From contig CAUYUJ010015500.1 of assembly GCA_963575745.1 (NCBI GenBank), forward strand, positions 125,248-189,247: a stretch of DNA of 64,000 nt, given 5' to 3'. A model generated the notes under the pieces. The model did no database searches, had not been told where the DNA came from, and saw nothing but the letters and a program-made list of their open reading frames with translations. Each line of letters begins with the position of its first letter. Position 1 is the stretch's first letter. The position numbers and the translations under genes were made by a program. The DNA is from Prorocentrum cordatum. Lineage: Eukaryota > Sar > Dinophyceae > Prorocentrales > Prorocentraceae. Shown here piece after piece: positions 1 to 8,880 of the stretch.

Positions 1-437
1 CCAGATGTCCTCGAATGTGGCGACGTTTTTGCAGATCGCAGCCCTCCAGTGATGGCGGCTCGCATTGTGCTGCACCCCCCAGCGGGCCTCGAAAGTGACG
101 GCAGTATTGCAGATCACAGCCCCCCAGGGATAGCAAGGTCTAAGCTGAATCCCATGAAGGCCCACACTGTGCTGGACCCCCCAGCATGCCTCGGACATGA
201 CGGCAGTTTCGCGGATCGCAGCGCCCCTGGGATGGCGAGGTTTAATATGAGTCTTTGTTGGCCCGCATTGTGTTGCGCCCCCCAGCCGGCCTCGAAGGGT
301 GCGATAGTTTCGAAGATCGCAGCCCCCCAGGGATGGCGAGGTCTAATATGAGTCTCCGTTGGCCCGCACTGTGCTGGACCCCCTAGCAGACCTCGAAACT
401 TGTGACTGTTTTGCAGATCGCAGCCCCCAGGGACACA
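1..437 (-). repeat. Satellite Sat-1, inverted copy (~4 units)
   Basis: About four diverged units of roughly 105 bp. Each carries the landmarks GGGATGGCGAGGT, GTGCTGGACCCCCCAGC and CAGATCGCAGCCCCC. This is the reverse complement of the array at 35,190-36,815, so one satellite family occurs twice in opposite orientation. Units here are more diverged than in the main array. Confidence 0.85.
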
Positions 438-479
438 CCCAAATGAGCAAGGACAAACTACTGCAGCATGCGACTGGGA

Positions 480-778
480 CTGCCGGGGACTGCAGGACGC
501 CGAAATGGTGGGACGTCGGCATGCGGACCATGCCACTGGAGCTCTCGGTGGAGCTCCCTGTGGGACCACGAAACATTTGAGGGGTCTGCCGACATGGTCG
601 GAACGGCGTCATGTGGACCTGGCCACTGGACCCTCGGTGGGGCTCCATATGGGGTCACGAACGTGCAAGGGGTGCGCCGTAATTTGTCGCGGCGGCGGCA
701 TGCGGACCCTGCCGCTGGAGCCTTCGGTGGAGTTCCCAATGGGGTCATGCTACTCGTGAGGGGTGTGCCGAAATGATC
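480..778 (+). repeat. Satellite Sat-2 (89-bp), ~3 diverged units
   Basis: Units carry CTCGGTGGAGCTCCCT, GGGACCACGAAAC and GAGGGGTGTGCCG, the landmarks of the 89-bp satellite that fills much of 55.3-59.7 kb. Units here differ at many positions. Confidence 0.8.
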
Positions 779-784
779 AGGGCG

Positions 785-1125
785 GCGGCGAGCTATCGTT
801 TTGATTTGGGTAGGACCGCACCCCGCTGGACCTCCCAGCAGCCCACGAACGCTGTGACAGCTGCGCAGTTCGCAGCCCCCCCCCAGGGGACGGAGGGCCA
901 TCATTCTGTTCTGGGTTGGACTGCACTGCGCTGGGCCTCAAGGAGCCCACGAAAGCGACGACGAGTGCTGCTCGCAACCCCCTCCAGCGGATGGTGGGCT
1001 ACCGTGCTGGTCTGGGTAGCGCCACACGGTGCTGGACCTCCCGGGTAGGACCGCACTACGCTGGAATTCTCACGAGCCCACGAACACGGCCACGGTTGCG
1101 CGGTTCGCAGCCCCCCCCCCAATGG
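785..1125 (+). repeat. Satellite Sat-4 (~105-bp units)
   Basis: Three diverged units with GGTAGGACCGCAC, GCTGGACCTCCC, CCCACGAACG and GCGCAGTTCGCAGCCCCC. The last part resembles Sat-1, so Sat-4 may be an old branch of that family. A further unit lies at 1,521-1,615 beyond the microsatellite. Confidence 0.65.
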
Positions 1126-1126
1126 G

Positions 1127-1128
1127 AC

Positions 1129-1205
<77 letters not shown>

Positions 1206-1336
1206 TTGATGGTGATGGTGATGGTGATGGTGATGATGATGATGATGTTGATGGTGATGATGCTGATGATGATGGTGGTGATGATGATGATGATGCTGAT
1301 GCTGATGCTGATGATGATGATGACGATGACGATGAC

Positions 1337-1385
<49 letters not shown>

Positions 1386-1429
1386 GTGATGTGTGGTGTT
1401 GGTGGTGGTGGTGGTGGTGATGATGATGC

Positions 1430-1462
<33 letters not shown>

Positions 1463-1520
1463 GGAGGAGGAGGAGGAGGAGGAGGAGGAGGAGGAGGAGG
1501 AGGAGGAGGAGGAGGAGGAG
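1127..1520. repeat. GAT array running into GAG array
   Basis: About 330 bp of (GAT)n with GTG, CTG and GAC interruptions, followed by about 60 bp of (GAG)n. The change of motif inside one tract suggests two successive slippage expansions. It inserts between Sat-4 units. The Met, Asp, His, Ser and Glu homopolymer frames it creates are not genes. Confidence 0.95.
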
Positions 1521-1800
1521 CGATCGTTCCGATCTGGGCAGGGCCGCCCCGCGCTGCGCCTCCCGGGGTCCACGAACGCGGCGCCCGTCTCGCGCTTCGC
1601 GGCCACCCGTGGCTGGCGAGGCAGCAGACAGGTAGGAGGCAGGTGGGAGGCAGGAAGGGGGAGGCAGGCAGGTAGGAGGGGGGAGGTAGGAAGGGGGAGG
1701 TAGGCAGGGGGAGGCAGGTAGGAGTAGGTAGGAGGTAGATCGGAGGCAGGTAGGAGGTAGGCAGGTAGGTAGCAGACAGGCAGGGGGGGAAGAGAAGGAA
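1521..1800. repeat. Sat-4 unit plus AGGTAGG purine-rich repeat
   Basis: 1,521-1,615 is one more Sat-4-like unit (CCTCCCGGGGTCCACGAACG). 1,622-1,790 is a loose tandem of GGCAGGTAGGAGG with almost no pyrimidine on the + strand. Confidence 0.7.
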
Positions 1801-2019
1801 GCAGGCGGGAGGACGGAGAGACGCGACCGCAGCGCTCTGTTCAAAGCGAGAGCCCAACACGGGAAGGTTGGACACGCATCGCATCGTCGGAGACCCGGGT
1901 GCGTGCTCTGATTCGCTAACCCCTCCCCCTGCTACCCCCACCCTTCTCTTCGCCCTTTTCCAAGAGGCCGCGCGCATGCGGGTGCTCGACGGGGCGGCCG
2001 CGGCGGCGGTGGCGGAGGA

Positions 2020-2305
2020 TCGGGGGCATGCCTAAGCTGGGGGCGGAAAAAGTGGAGATGGCGCCAGGGGGGGCATCGCCGATAGATCTGCGACAGGCGC
2101 TGGATAGCGAATCCGGGCGCTCCCAGGCGGAGGGGGCTATCGGGCTTCGATCGGCGATGAATGGGCGATTGGGTGTCGATGCATTCCTCCCGAGGCTAGC
2201 GGTGGTCTTCGGGTCATAGTTCGGCTCTCTGGCGGTCGTTCGAGATGGTCCAGGCACCCCTGGAACGCTCTCGGCTTGCGTGGCGCAGTTGCTGGAAAGT
2301 ATCAC
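2020..2305 (-). repeat. Dispersed repeat R5, inverted copy
   Basis: Read on the minus strand, it has the landmarks GCGCCACGC, GAGCGTTCCAGGGGTGCC, TATGACCCGAAG and CCCATTCATCGCCGATCG. The same order occurs at 6,290-6,475, 11,210-11,380, 51,690-51,825 and 54,000-54,130 on the plus strand. A 63-codon frame at 2,028-2,219 lies inside this repeat, so it is not called as a gene. Confidence 0.65.
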
Positions 2306-2449
2306 GAGGACGACACATGCCGAAACACGTTCAACAACCTCGAGCCTCGAATGCCAGTTTCCCTCGTCCCCATTCTGCCCTTGCCCCCCCTCCGTCCGCG
2401 GCCGAGCCAGGAGGAGGAAGAAGAGGAGCAGGAGGAGGATGACCAGTGC

Positions 2450-3235
2450 AAACCCAAGAGTCACCAACGATGTTGTAATAAACCCTCCCCCTAAGCTCCC
2501 TCTTCATAGGCCCCTACAACGGTTCATTTCCACAGAGGGACCTGCCTCGTTGGAAGAAAACCGTTTGAAGACCCTGACGCATGTCAAAACATTGTTCTCG
2601 GGATTCCAACGCCACGGATAAACCTGACTGTTGCTTCTTGACGGTCCTGAACCGTGCCAGAACGCCATTCCTGCGACTTCAACACTGCGGATCATCGTAA
2701 TTGTTGCGCCCTCATAATAATCGTGAGTCCTTCCAGAACGCAATTTCTGGTACATCATGGGAATCCGCGAAACCCTTGCAATTGTTTAACAAGAGTGTGC
2801 GCGTCGCTAAGGCGAGAGCCACATGTTGAAAAGGAACCGCCTTCAATCCGTGAAACTCGTCCAAATTTTGAAAACTAATGTGCGCGGCGCTAAGGCGAGA
2901 GCCACATTTTGAAAACGACCAGTCTTCAATTTGTGAAGCTCTTGCAAATTTTGAAAACGAATGTGCGCGGCGCTAAGGCGAGAACCACATTTTGAAAACC
3001 ACCCGCCCTCAACCCGTGAAACTCTTGCACATTTGAAAACGAATCTGCGCGGCGCCAAGACGAGAGCCACATTTTTGAAAACCACCCGCCCTCCATATGT
3101 GAAACTGTTGCCAATGTTTAAGCTGCAGGGTCATAAATGACGAGGAAGTCTCATGCGAAACGCCCGGCCCGCCCTAAAACTGGCCTCGGGGTGCGACAGG
3201 GAGAAGTTATTTATAAGGAAAATAAATGGAATGGG
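2450..3235 (+). repeat. Segmental duplication SD1, copy 1
   Basis: Collinear with 19,140-19,975. Shared landmarks in the same order are GACCAGTG, CTCCCTCTTCATAGGCC, ACCGTTTGA, CTCGGGA, CGTGCCAGAAC and TGTTGCGCCCTCA, then the Sat-3 array, then GCCTCGGGGTGCGA and TTATAAGGAAAA. By eye the two copies differ at very roughly a fifth of positions and have indels, so the duplication is not recent. Confidence 0.85.
2795..3125 (+). repeat. Satellite Sat-3 (~82 bp), 4 units
   Basis: Each unit contains GTGCGCGGCGCTAAGGCGAG, then CCACATTTTGAAAAC, then CCGCCCTCAAYCCGTGAAA. Further arrays are at 19,520-19,850 and, more diverged, 61,960-62,160. The spacer before the Sat-2 array at 57.7 kb carries a single related AAGCGAGAGCCCCATGTTGA motif. 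Confidence 0.85.
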
Positions 3236-3462
3236 AGGATGAGGATGAGGAGAAAGAGGAGGAGGCGGAGGAGGAGGAGGAGCAGGAGGAGGTGGAGGAG
3301 GGCGGCAGTCGACTATTCCTCACTCCACTATGAACCAGGAGCCAGGAGGGGGAGGAGGAGGAAGAGGAAGAGGAAGAATTGGAGTTAGAGGAGGAGTTGG
3401 AGGAGGAGTTGGAGGAGGAGTTGGAGGAGGAGGAGGAGGAGGAGGAGGAGGAGCTGTTCCCC
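3235..3462. repeat. GGA purine array
   Basis: (AGG)n with AGA and GTT interruptions. It directly follows SD1, just as a GGA array follows the second SD1 copy at 19,958. The array was therefore probably part of the duplicated unit. Confidence 0.9.
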
Positions 3463-3890
3463 CACTCGGGGCGAACCTCCCGGCCCGGGCCTCGACACGG
3501 GGGCGGGGAATCCCGAAGCGGGCGATGGCCAGGCGCGGTGCCCGCCGCGCCATCGCGGACGAGGTGCCCGCGACGGAGCGCGATACCGACGGGTGCGGCA
3601 ACTTGCTGAACGCCAGCGCCGCTTCCACGGCCAAGAGCAGAGCCAGAAGCTGAACAGCGGCTTACGAGACCACCACCAGCCCACGCAGTCAGGCGAGACG
3701 CCGAGACCGACCCGCGAGCCTCGCGGAGGACGGCGCCCCGTTGGGCACGCGGCGACGCGCCGTCTCGCGCACGCTGTGCGGAAGGGGCTTGCTCTCCCAC
3801 CCAGGAACATCGTTGCTCCCATCGCGAGCGAGCACGCCACCGGTCGGAAGGACTGGCGTGAAGAGGGTGACTCGCATAAGAAGTAATGGC
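3463..3890. other. GC-rich stretch, nothing recognised
   Basis: Non-repetitive GC-rich sequence between a GGA array and the coding-like stretch at 3,891. Several frames are open on both strands but none stands out by composition. It could hold the 5' part of the same gene. Confidence 0.4.
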
Positions 3891-4258
3891 ATGTTTGGCG
3901 TCAGTGGTGCCGACGCGAGTGGCAGCCTCGGCGCCCCACTTCAGCCGAAACCAGCACCAACGCCGACCCCGACATCATCATCGCCAGCAGGGACGCCGAC
4001 GCCAACGTCACACCGGCGAGGCCCCCCTGGCAACCGGGACCGCTCCGCGGGCGCGGCCTCCGAGGCGCTCCGCAGGGGGGCGCCCGAGCTCGTGCGCAGC
4101 CTCCTCTCCGACGCACCCTTCGGCGCCGCCGCCCGCGGCGAGGGCGAGACGGAGGAGGCGAGAGAGAGCGGGGCCCCGGCGCCCCCGCAGCCCGGGCTCG
4201 CGGCCGCTCGCCCCCCCCCAGCCTGGGTGGACGAGGGGGGGCCAGGCCAGGGTGTGCG
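3891..4258 (+). CDS. Candidate exon, Ala/Pro-rich protein of unknown function
   Basis: The frame starting at the ATG at 3,891 (MFGVSGADASG) gives a Pro/Thr/Ser-rich N-terminal part. A better mixed, charged segment follows (SEALRRGAPELVRSLLSDAP, then EGETEEARESG). GC is strongly favoured at third positions. No domain is recognised. The frame runs on to a stop at about 4,352, but coding character fades near 4,258, where GGCCAG/GC could act as a donor. An inverted-repeat element (IR-S) follows and a second coding-like stretch lies at 4,616. These may be exons of one gene, although I could not join them in frame without guessing the splice sites. The start codon and both ends are uncertain. Confidence 0.35.
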
Positions 4259-4314
4259 CGCGCCGTTCGCTCCGCCCCTCCCTTGCCCGGGGGCGCGTCC
4301 TCGCCGCCGCGTGC

Positions 4315-4525
4315 GATGGGGGAGGGGCGGAAAAGAGGGGGGTGATGATTAGGGGGGGTGGATATCATGGCGGGGGCCATGATATCTCCTCAGATTTCAT
4401 GGCGCCTCTTCTTATTTCATTGCGTCCCTGGTCCCCCCGCTGGGCCGCGCACATGCCGCCGGTCATGATTTGCACCCCCCCTCTTGGACGCCCCCCTCTT
4501 TGCCGCTCCCGAGATGGGGGAGGGG
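4315..4525. mobile_element. IR-S: inverted-repeat element with 13-bp direct repeats
   Basis: GATGGGGGAGGGG occurs at 4,315-4,327 and 4,513-4,525. Just inside, the left arm AAAAGAGGGGGGTGATGATT matches the reverse complement of the right arm (AAAGAGGGGGG, then AATCATGACCGGCGG) with small changes. The result is a MITE-like unit of about 198 bp. It sits between two coding-like stretches. Only one copy is seen in this window. Confidence 0.6.
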
Positions 4526-4615
4526 AGGAGGTGGAGGGCCACGAGGACCTTGGCTCTGGCGAGACGGGCCGCGCCGAGGAGGAGCGGGGGGGCTCTGCCA
4601 GCGACGACGTGGACA

Positions 4616-4794
4616 GCGGAGGGGATGGGGTTCAGCATCGGCATCTCCAGCTTCGGCGCGGGCGCCCGCGGCGCGGGCGTTGGCGCGGGCCCCGACGAGG
4701 GGGGAGTAGACGAGGAGGAGGGCTTCGCCACCGACGTCGGCAACTACGGGGACATCAGCGACTCCCCAGCGGCAGCGGCTGGGACGGCGGTTCC
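4616..4794 (+). CDS. Candidate exon, Gly-rich then acidic
   Basis: The frame reads GMGFSIGISSFGAGARG, then GAGPDEGGVDEEEGFATDVG, then NYGDISDSP. This is a glycine-rich segment followed by an acidic one. It is unlike the Arg/Pro translations that GC-rich noncoding DNA gives here. A possible acceptor is GTGGACAG at 4,609-4,616. A possible donor is ACGGCG/GTTCCT near 4,792. The open frame continues to 4,894 but becomes Arg-rich. No family is recognised. Confidence 0.35.
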
Positions 4795-5030
4795 TGTGAG
4801 AGGCTTCCTCCGAGGCGCCCGACGGCGCCCGCGATTCGCCGACGAGCCGCGAGCATTTTCATTCAAGGTTGTCGTCCGACGCGCGCACTTCTGATCGTGC
4901 ATGCGTCCTTCCTCTCCTTTTCTCTCCCCCTCTCCTTCCTCTGCCCGCTCTGCTTCCGCGCAGCCGCCTCAGACCTTGGCGCGCGAGGCCGCGGCAGTGG
5001 CCGCCTGCTGGCCGCCAGTCAGACCCTCGC

Positions 5031-5209
5031 TACAGTCGGGGCCCTGAAGAAGGAACCCTTTTCGTTGGGGCGGGGCTCCGTGTTCCTTGATTGTTTCGCA
5101 GCTTGCCTTAGGTTTTCCTTTGGTTTCGAAACGAAATCGAAGTTTAACTTATGGAAAACAGGGGCCTCGTTCCTTATTTAGGGTTCCTCAGGCCAACGCC
5201 TCGACTGTA
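5031..5209. mobile_element. IR-I copy 1: TA-flanked MITE-like element
   Basis: 179 bp from TACAGTCGGGGC to GGCCAACGCCTCGACTGTA. The inner arms GAAGGAACCCTT and AGGGTTCCT are also inverted. The other copies are at 12,127-12,297 and 27,591-27,770. All three begin with TA-CAGTC or TA-CAGCC and end with GACTG-TA. This fits a TA target duplication and a CAGT-type terminus as in Tc1/mariner-like transposons. The superfamily is an inference. Confidence 0.75.
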
Positions 5210-5634
5210 TTCCTCCTTTCGCTACATCCTTTCCCTCTGTTCTTTCGGACCCCTCTCGTCCCCCTCCCTGCGCTGAAGCTGCATCCGCGCAGCCGCCTCA
5301 GACGTGTCGCCGGGCGCCCTGCGAGGGCGGCGGCCGCGAGCCTGCCATCTGCCTTCCGCGCGCGATCCTCTGCGGCCGCGTCCGTGAGGGGCGCGACGGC
5401 CCCGTGGATCCACCCTTGCGCCAAAATTCTCGCGCCGACGGCAGCGTCGCATCCTGATGCCGCAAGAACGTCGCGCAGCATCGCAACGCACTGACGAGGC
5501 GTAACAGGGGGCCAGCGCTAACCCCGTGGAGAACTTCAAAGCATGCCAGGGCCGAGTGGAGGTGAGCGGCGCACCGCCAGACCCCAGGGCCCCCAGCGGG
5601 CAGGGGCCGCGCGCGGCCGCCTGGAGCCTGTTTC

Positions 5635-5763
5635 TTGGCATCGCTCGGACGTGTGCATGTTTCCTTCGGCGAGGACCGTCGAGGAGCATCCTGGATCATG
5701 TGGCGAAGAAGCCACGCGCGAGGCCGAACAAAAAGAACAGGGGATGGACGTTCGAGCGATGGC
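5635..5763. mobile_element. IR-F copy 1
   Basis: The left end TTGGCATCGCTCGGACGTG is inverted against the right end GGACGTTCGAGCGATGGC. Length is about 129 bp. Other copies are at 10,415-10,697 (interrupted), 21,413-21,539 and 28,783-28,910, with a partial one at 6,504-6,567. The interior is conserved (CCTTCGGCGAGGACCGT, GGCGAAGAAGCCACGC). No clear TSD was found. Confidence 0.75.
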
Positions 5764-6015
5764 GAGGTGTGAGGGTGCGTGTCTTTCGGCCGCTTCTGCT
5801 GTCCTGGCCGGGCCAAGGCAGAAGGAGGGGCCAGGGCAATCGTGCCGCCAGGCGGGAGGAGGGGCCAGGCTGACCCCTCCGCCTGCACGGTGGCGCAATT
5901 CGCTACAACGGCACCCCTGTGCCGTCAGCCCTCCGCCAGCGCAGTTACTCTGCCTTGCCGCCGACGCCAAGAGTGTGTGAGTGTGTGTGTATGTGTGTGT
6001 GTGTGTGTGTGTACA

Positions 6016-6235
6016 GGCCTCCCAGATGGGGTCCAAGCAGATGGGGTCGGAGGATGATCGCTCCGCATCGCCGACGCAGCGGCGATGCGGCTCGATGTGT
6101 AGCCCGCTGTTCTCCACGCCGACGTCGCCGATGCATCGCCGACGTCGCCGGTGCATTGCCGGTGCATCGGCGATGCTTCGGCATCAGAGGTGCGGCGCGA
6201 TCCTCCGACTCCATCTAGTCGGACCCCAAGCCTCT
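6016..6235. mobile_element. IR-V copy 1, with CATCGGCGATGC palindromes
   Basis: The left arm CCTCCCAGATGGGGTCCAAG continues with CAGATGGGGTCGGAGGAT. The right arm ATCCTCCGACTCCATCTAGT continues with CGGACCCCAAGCCTCTAG. The interior is a run of short palindromes built on GCATCGGCGATGC. Related copies are at 10,917-11,139 and 20,624-20,811. A (GT)n tract lies immediately upstream in copies 1 and 2. Confidence 0.65.
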
Positions 6236-6289
6236 AGTGGGGGAAGGTTGCGGGTTCGAGGTGCTCGGTTTTCGGATGCCTTCGTCGGT

Positions 6290-6475
6290 TTCCAGCGGTT
6301 CTGCAGCCTCGGTGTGCTCTCCATCGGCTGCGCCACGCCGGAAGCGCTCCGGGGGTGCTGGGATCGTCCCGAACAGCCGCTGGAGGCCCGGTTTATGGCC
6401 CAGAAGCCAGACAGGTCGAGGACCGCGGTCGGAGTCGAAGATCGCGGGCAACGCTCGGGGGGGATGAGTGGGCTC
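6290..6475 (+). repeat. Dispersed repeat R5
   Basis: Contains CCATCGGCTGCGCCACGC, CGGAAGCGCTCC, CGTCCCGAACAGCCGCTGGA, AAGCCAGACAGGTCGAGGAC and GGTCGGAGTCGAAGATCG. It is near-identical to 11,210-11,380 and more distant from the copies at 51.7 and 54.0 kb. Confidence 0.75.
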
Positions 6476-6503
6476 AGGGGGGATGCCTCGACCCTGCCTT
6501 GCC

Positions 6504-6567
6504 TGGCGAAACAGCCACGCGCGAAGCCGAAGAAAACAACAGGGACTGGACGGCCGAGCGATGGCGA
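6504..6567. mobile_element. IR-F, truncated copy (right part only)
   Basis: Retains GGCGAAACAGCCACGCGCGA, AGGGACTGGACGGCCGAGCG and ATGGCGAGG of IR-F. No left terminus was recognised. Confidence 0.55.
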
Positions 6568-6569
6568 GG

Positions 6570-6980
6570 CTCCACCGCGAGCGCACGGCGCAGGAAGGCT
6601 AGGCACGCCGAGGCCGAGCGCGCCGGCGCCCCCCGCACCCCCGGAGCCCTGGTGCGCGAGGCTGTGGCGGTGTTACGTCGGGCGTGTCCCCCTACAGGGG
6701 GCTTGTGGGCGAGAAATCGATACGCAAAAAGATGCCCCCCAGATGTGAAACAATAGCCAAGACATGGTCCCCAGACTATTGGTCGACTATTGTTGAAGAT
6801 TCCCCGTGTAGTAGAGGGACAGGCCCGATTTAGTGACAGTGGCGCGTGGCCACCAGTGGGGCACTCGCCCTGCCTCCTTTCGGTACATATTGTCCTTCTC
6901 TTTTGTACCTCTGCGCCACTCCTCGGGGGCTCTCCCCTGTCCAGCCGCCGCGGCAGCGGCGGCGCTACAGACCGATGAGA
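6570..6980 (+). CDS. Candidate two-exon gene fragment split by an IR-A element
   Basis: 5' part: 6,570 to 6,671 encodes ARHAEAERAGAPRTPGAL, then VREAVAV, a mixed charged sequence. The IR-A element and its TSD follow. If the intron is GTTACG...GTGACAG (6,672-6,839; GT at the TSD/element junction, AG inside the right TSD), reading continues as AWPPVGHSPCLLSVHIVLLF, then GSPLSSRRGSGGATDR and a stop at about 6,980. The 3' part is hydrophobic in the middle (LLSVHIVLLFCTSAPLL). No family is recognised. The upstream limit is the end of the truncated IR-F. Confidence is low because the exons are short. Confidence 0.28.
6673..6832. mobile_element. IR-A copy 1, 9-bp TSD
   Basis: The element runs from TTACGTCGGGCGTGTCCCCC to GGGACAGGCCCGATTTA. 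The flanks GTGGCGGTG (6,664-6,672) and GTGACAGTG (6,833-6,841) agree at 7 of 9 bases. The subterminal TCCCCCTACAGGGGG is itself a small palindrome. Other complete copies are at 8,366, 17,007 and 48,030. A 9-bp duplication is typical of Mutator-like transposons. Confidence 0.85.
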
Positions 6981-7009
6981 CGAGGCGGGGGAGTGTGCCA
7001 GAGGAGGAG

Positions 7010-7232
7010 GAGGATGAGGAGGAGGAATAATGATATGATCAAGATTTATAAGAAGAGTATTCAGAGCGGTAAGCATACGAATAAGACTACTACTAGTAGT
7101 AGTACGAATGCTAATCATACTACTGATAATTGCGAGCCTGCTAACAATAAGTATACTACGAATAGTATTACTTACCAGAAAAAACATTCGATAATAATTG
7201 TGAATAATACCTATACGACCACCCTTCGGGTG
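7010..7232. other. AT-richer low-complexity stretch
   Basis: ATAATG, ACTACTACTAGTAGTAGT and similar short motifs make this one of the few AT-rich parts of the first 30 kb. No feature recognised. Confidence 0.5.
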
Positions 7233-7264
7233 ATAAGGAGGTTCGGGGGGGGGGGGGAGGAACC

Positions 7265-7415
7265 AACGTCTCACTCGATCGGTCGCACTATCGATCTCAC
7301 TATCGATCTCAGTATTGGTCTCGCTCGATCAATCTCCCTCGATCGATCTCACGATCGATCTCACAATCGATCTCACTCGATCTCACTCGATCTATCTCAC
7401 ACTCGATCTCACTCG

Positions 7416-7418
<3 letters not shown>
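7265..7418. repeat. Degenerate TCGATCTCAC tandem
   Basis: Repeated CTCACTCGATC and CGATCTCAC blocks, rich in GATC and CGATCG sites. It leads straight into the ATC array. Confidence 0.85.
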
Positions 7419-7463
<45 letters not shown>

Positions 7464-7593
7464 GTCCTCATCATCATCAGCATCATCATCAGCATCACCA
7501 TCATCATCATCATCATCAGCATCAACATCAGCATCAGCATCATCAGCAGCATCATCATCAGCATCACCATCATCATCATCATCATCATCATCA

Positions 7594-7686
<93 letters not shown>

Positions 7687-7735
7687 TCATCATCAACATC
7701 ATCATGATCATCATCATCATCATCATCATCATCGC
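7418..7735. repeat. ATC microsatellite array
   Basis: About 315 bp of (ATC)n with AGC and ACC interruptions. This is the complement of the GAT arrays at 1.1 and 59.7 kb. Confidence 0.95.
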
Positions 7736-7985
7736 GGGACGCCGCGGGACACCGGCGGGACACCGCGGGGCACCGCGGGACACCGCGGGACACCGCGCAC
7801 CGGCGGGACACCGCGGGCCACCGGCCGCCCGGAAGGGAGACATTTGGTCCGGCCGCGCCTCAGCCACACGGGACACCAGCGGGACACCGGCGGGACACCG
7901 CGGGCCACCGGCCGCCCGGAAGGGAGACATTTGGTCCGGCCGCGCCTCAGCCACAGGAGACTTTCTTCTCGCCCGCCCACGCAGC
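7735..7985. repeat. CGGGACACCG minisatellite with ~88-bp higher-order unit
   Basis: About 10-bp units (GGGACACCGC / GGGACACCGGC) lead into a larger unit. The larger unit (GCCACCGGCCGCCCGGAAGG, GACATTTGGTCCGGCCGCGC, CTCAGCCACA) is present twice in tandem. Confidence 0.9.
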
Positions 7986-8125
7986 TTCGCCTCGCCCGCA
8001 CGCACGGCACGCACGAACACGAAACCGAAATCGATTTCCCTGTAGGGGGGCTCTCCGTTTCACTTCGATCTCACCCCCTCACCTCCGATAATATTCTTAG
8101 CAACAATACTAACAATATTAATCAT

Positions 8126-8265
8126 AAGAGGAGGAGGACGAGGAGAATGAACAGGAGGAGAACGAGGAGGCGGGACAAGGAGGAGGAGGAGGAGGAGGGA
8201 CATGGAAGTGGAGGAGGAGGACGAGGGGGAGCAGGAGGAGGAGGAGGAGGAGGAGGAGGACGCTG
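8126..8265. repeat. GGA array
   Basis: Interrupted (AGG)n purine tract, about 140 bp. Confidence 0.9.
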
Positions 8266-8365
8266 GATGAACATCACGGACTTCAAGACGTTGGAAAAGT
8301 CCACGTCTGGATGACACGTCGGGAGCGGCTACGAGGGGGAGGGGGGGTGCGTATCATGGCCAGGG

Positions 8366-8569
8366 TTCTGTCGGGCGTGTCCCCGTGCAGGGGGATTTTG
8401 GACGAAAAATAAACAAATATTCAAAAGGGCCTCCCAAAGGCAACAAGCATACTCAAAAAATAGTCCCCAGAGTTTTTTGTCGGGATTTTTTTTTATTATC
8501 TTGGGTTATATATATATATATAGATTTCTTTCGTCGAAGATCCCCCTGTAGGGGGACAGGCCCGACCTA
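8366..8569. mobile_element. IR-A copy 2, 9-bp TSD
   Basis: Runs from TTCTGTCGGGCGTGTCCCC to GGGGGACAGGCCCGACCTA (204 bp). The flanks TGGCCAGGG (8,357-8,365) and AGGCCAGGG (8,570-8,578) agree at 8 of 9. The interior is AT-rich with a short (TA)n and shares CAAAAAATAGTCCCCAGA-like text with copies 3 and 4. Confidence 0.9.
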
Positions 8570-8690
8570 AGGCCAGGGCCATGATGGCTCGCCGGATCTG
8601 CTCTTTGCTTTCAACCCAGCACGCCATGACTTTTGCGAGCCTCTCCTCTTGTCGGCGGCGTGCCACAGGGGGGAACGAGAATAGGGCCAC

Positions 8691-8870
8691 AAAAAGTGCC
8701 ATAACATAAAAACTCGGATGTCCGCGCGGATTTCTCGGATCGGCGCTGGACCCCCCTCCCTGGCGCGCGGAGCGCGCCAGGGGCGTCGCCAGAGGCGCCG
8801 CCAGGGGACTTCAGCGCGGATCCGAGAAATCCGCGCGGACTTCCGAGTTTTTATGTTTATGCCATTTTTC
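8691..8870. mobile_element. IR-B copy 1: long-armed inverted repeat
   Basis: The arms are AAAAAGTGCCATAACATAAA, then AACTCGGATGTCCGCGCGGA, then TTTCTCGGATC. On the right the same sequence is inverted and ends GCCATTTTTC. The loop is GC-rich (GACCCCCCTCCCTGGCGCGC). Copies at 17,725 and 26,938 share the arms. The loop of the 17.7-kb copy is in the opposite orientation, as expected if the element inserts either way. The right end is followed by GTTTCCCTAG, a pyrimidine tract ending in AG. Confidence 0.85.
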
Positions 8871-8880
8871 GTTTCCCTAG

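Larger units (their letters stand above)
5635..6480 (+). repeat. Segmental duplication SD2, copy 1
   Basis: Matches 10,587-11,380 at high identity over most of its length. The order is IR-F element, GGCCGGGCCAAGGCAGAAGG, GGTGGCGCAATTCGCTACAA, a GT tract, IR-V, then R5. Differences include an extra TTTCGGCCGCTTCTGCTGTC segment here and different GT-tract lengths. Confidence 0.9.

Noticed and set aside
1029-1703. Poly-Met, poly-Asp/Glu, poly-His and poly-Ser proteins
   Set aside because: All come from the GAT and GAG microsatellites.
2028-2219. 63-codon frame MPKLGAEKVEMAPGG...
   Set aside because: It lies on the wrong strand of dispersed repeat R5, other copies of which do not keep the frame.
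6240-6275. GGGTTCGAGG as a tRNA/B-box
   Set aside because: No A-box or cloverleaf could be folded around it, and the same text recurs in SD2 and as part of a repeat.
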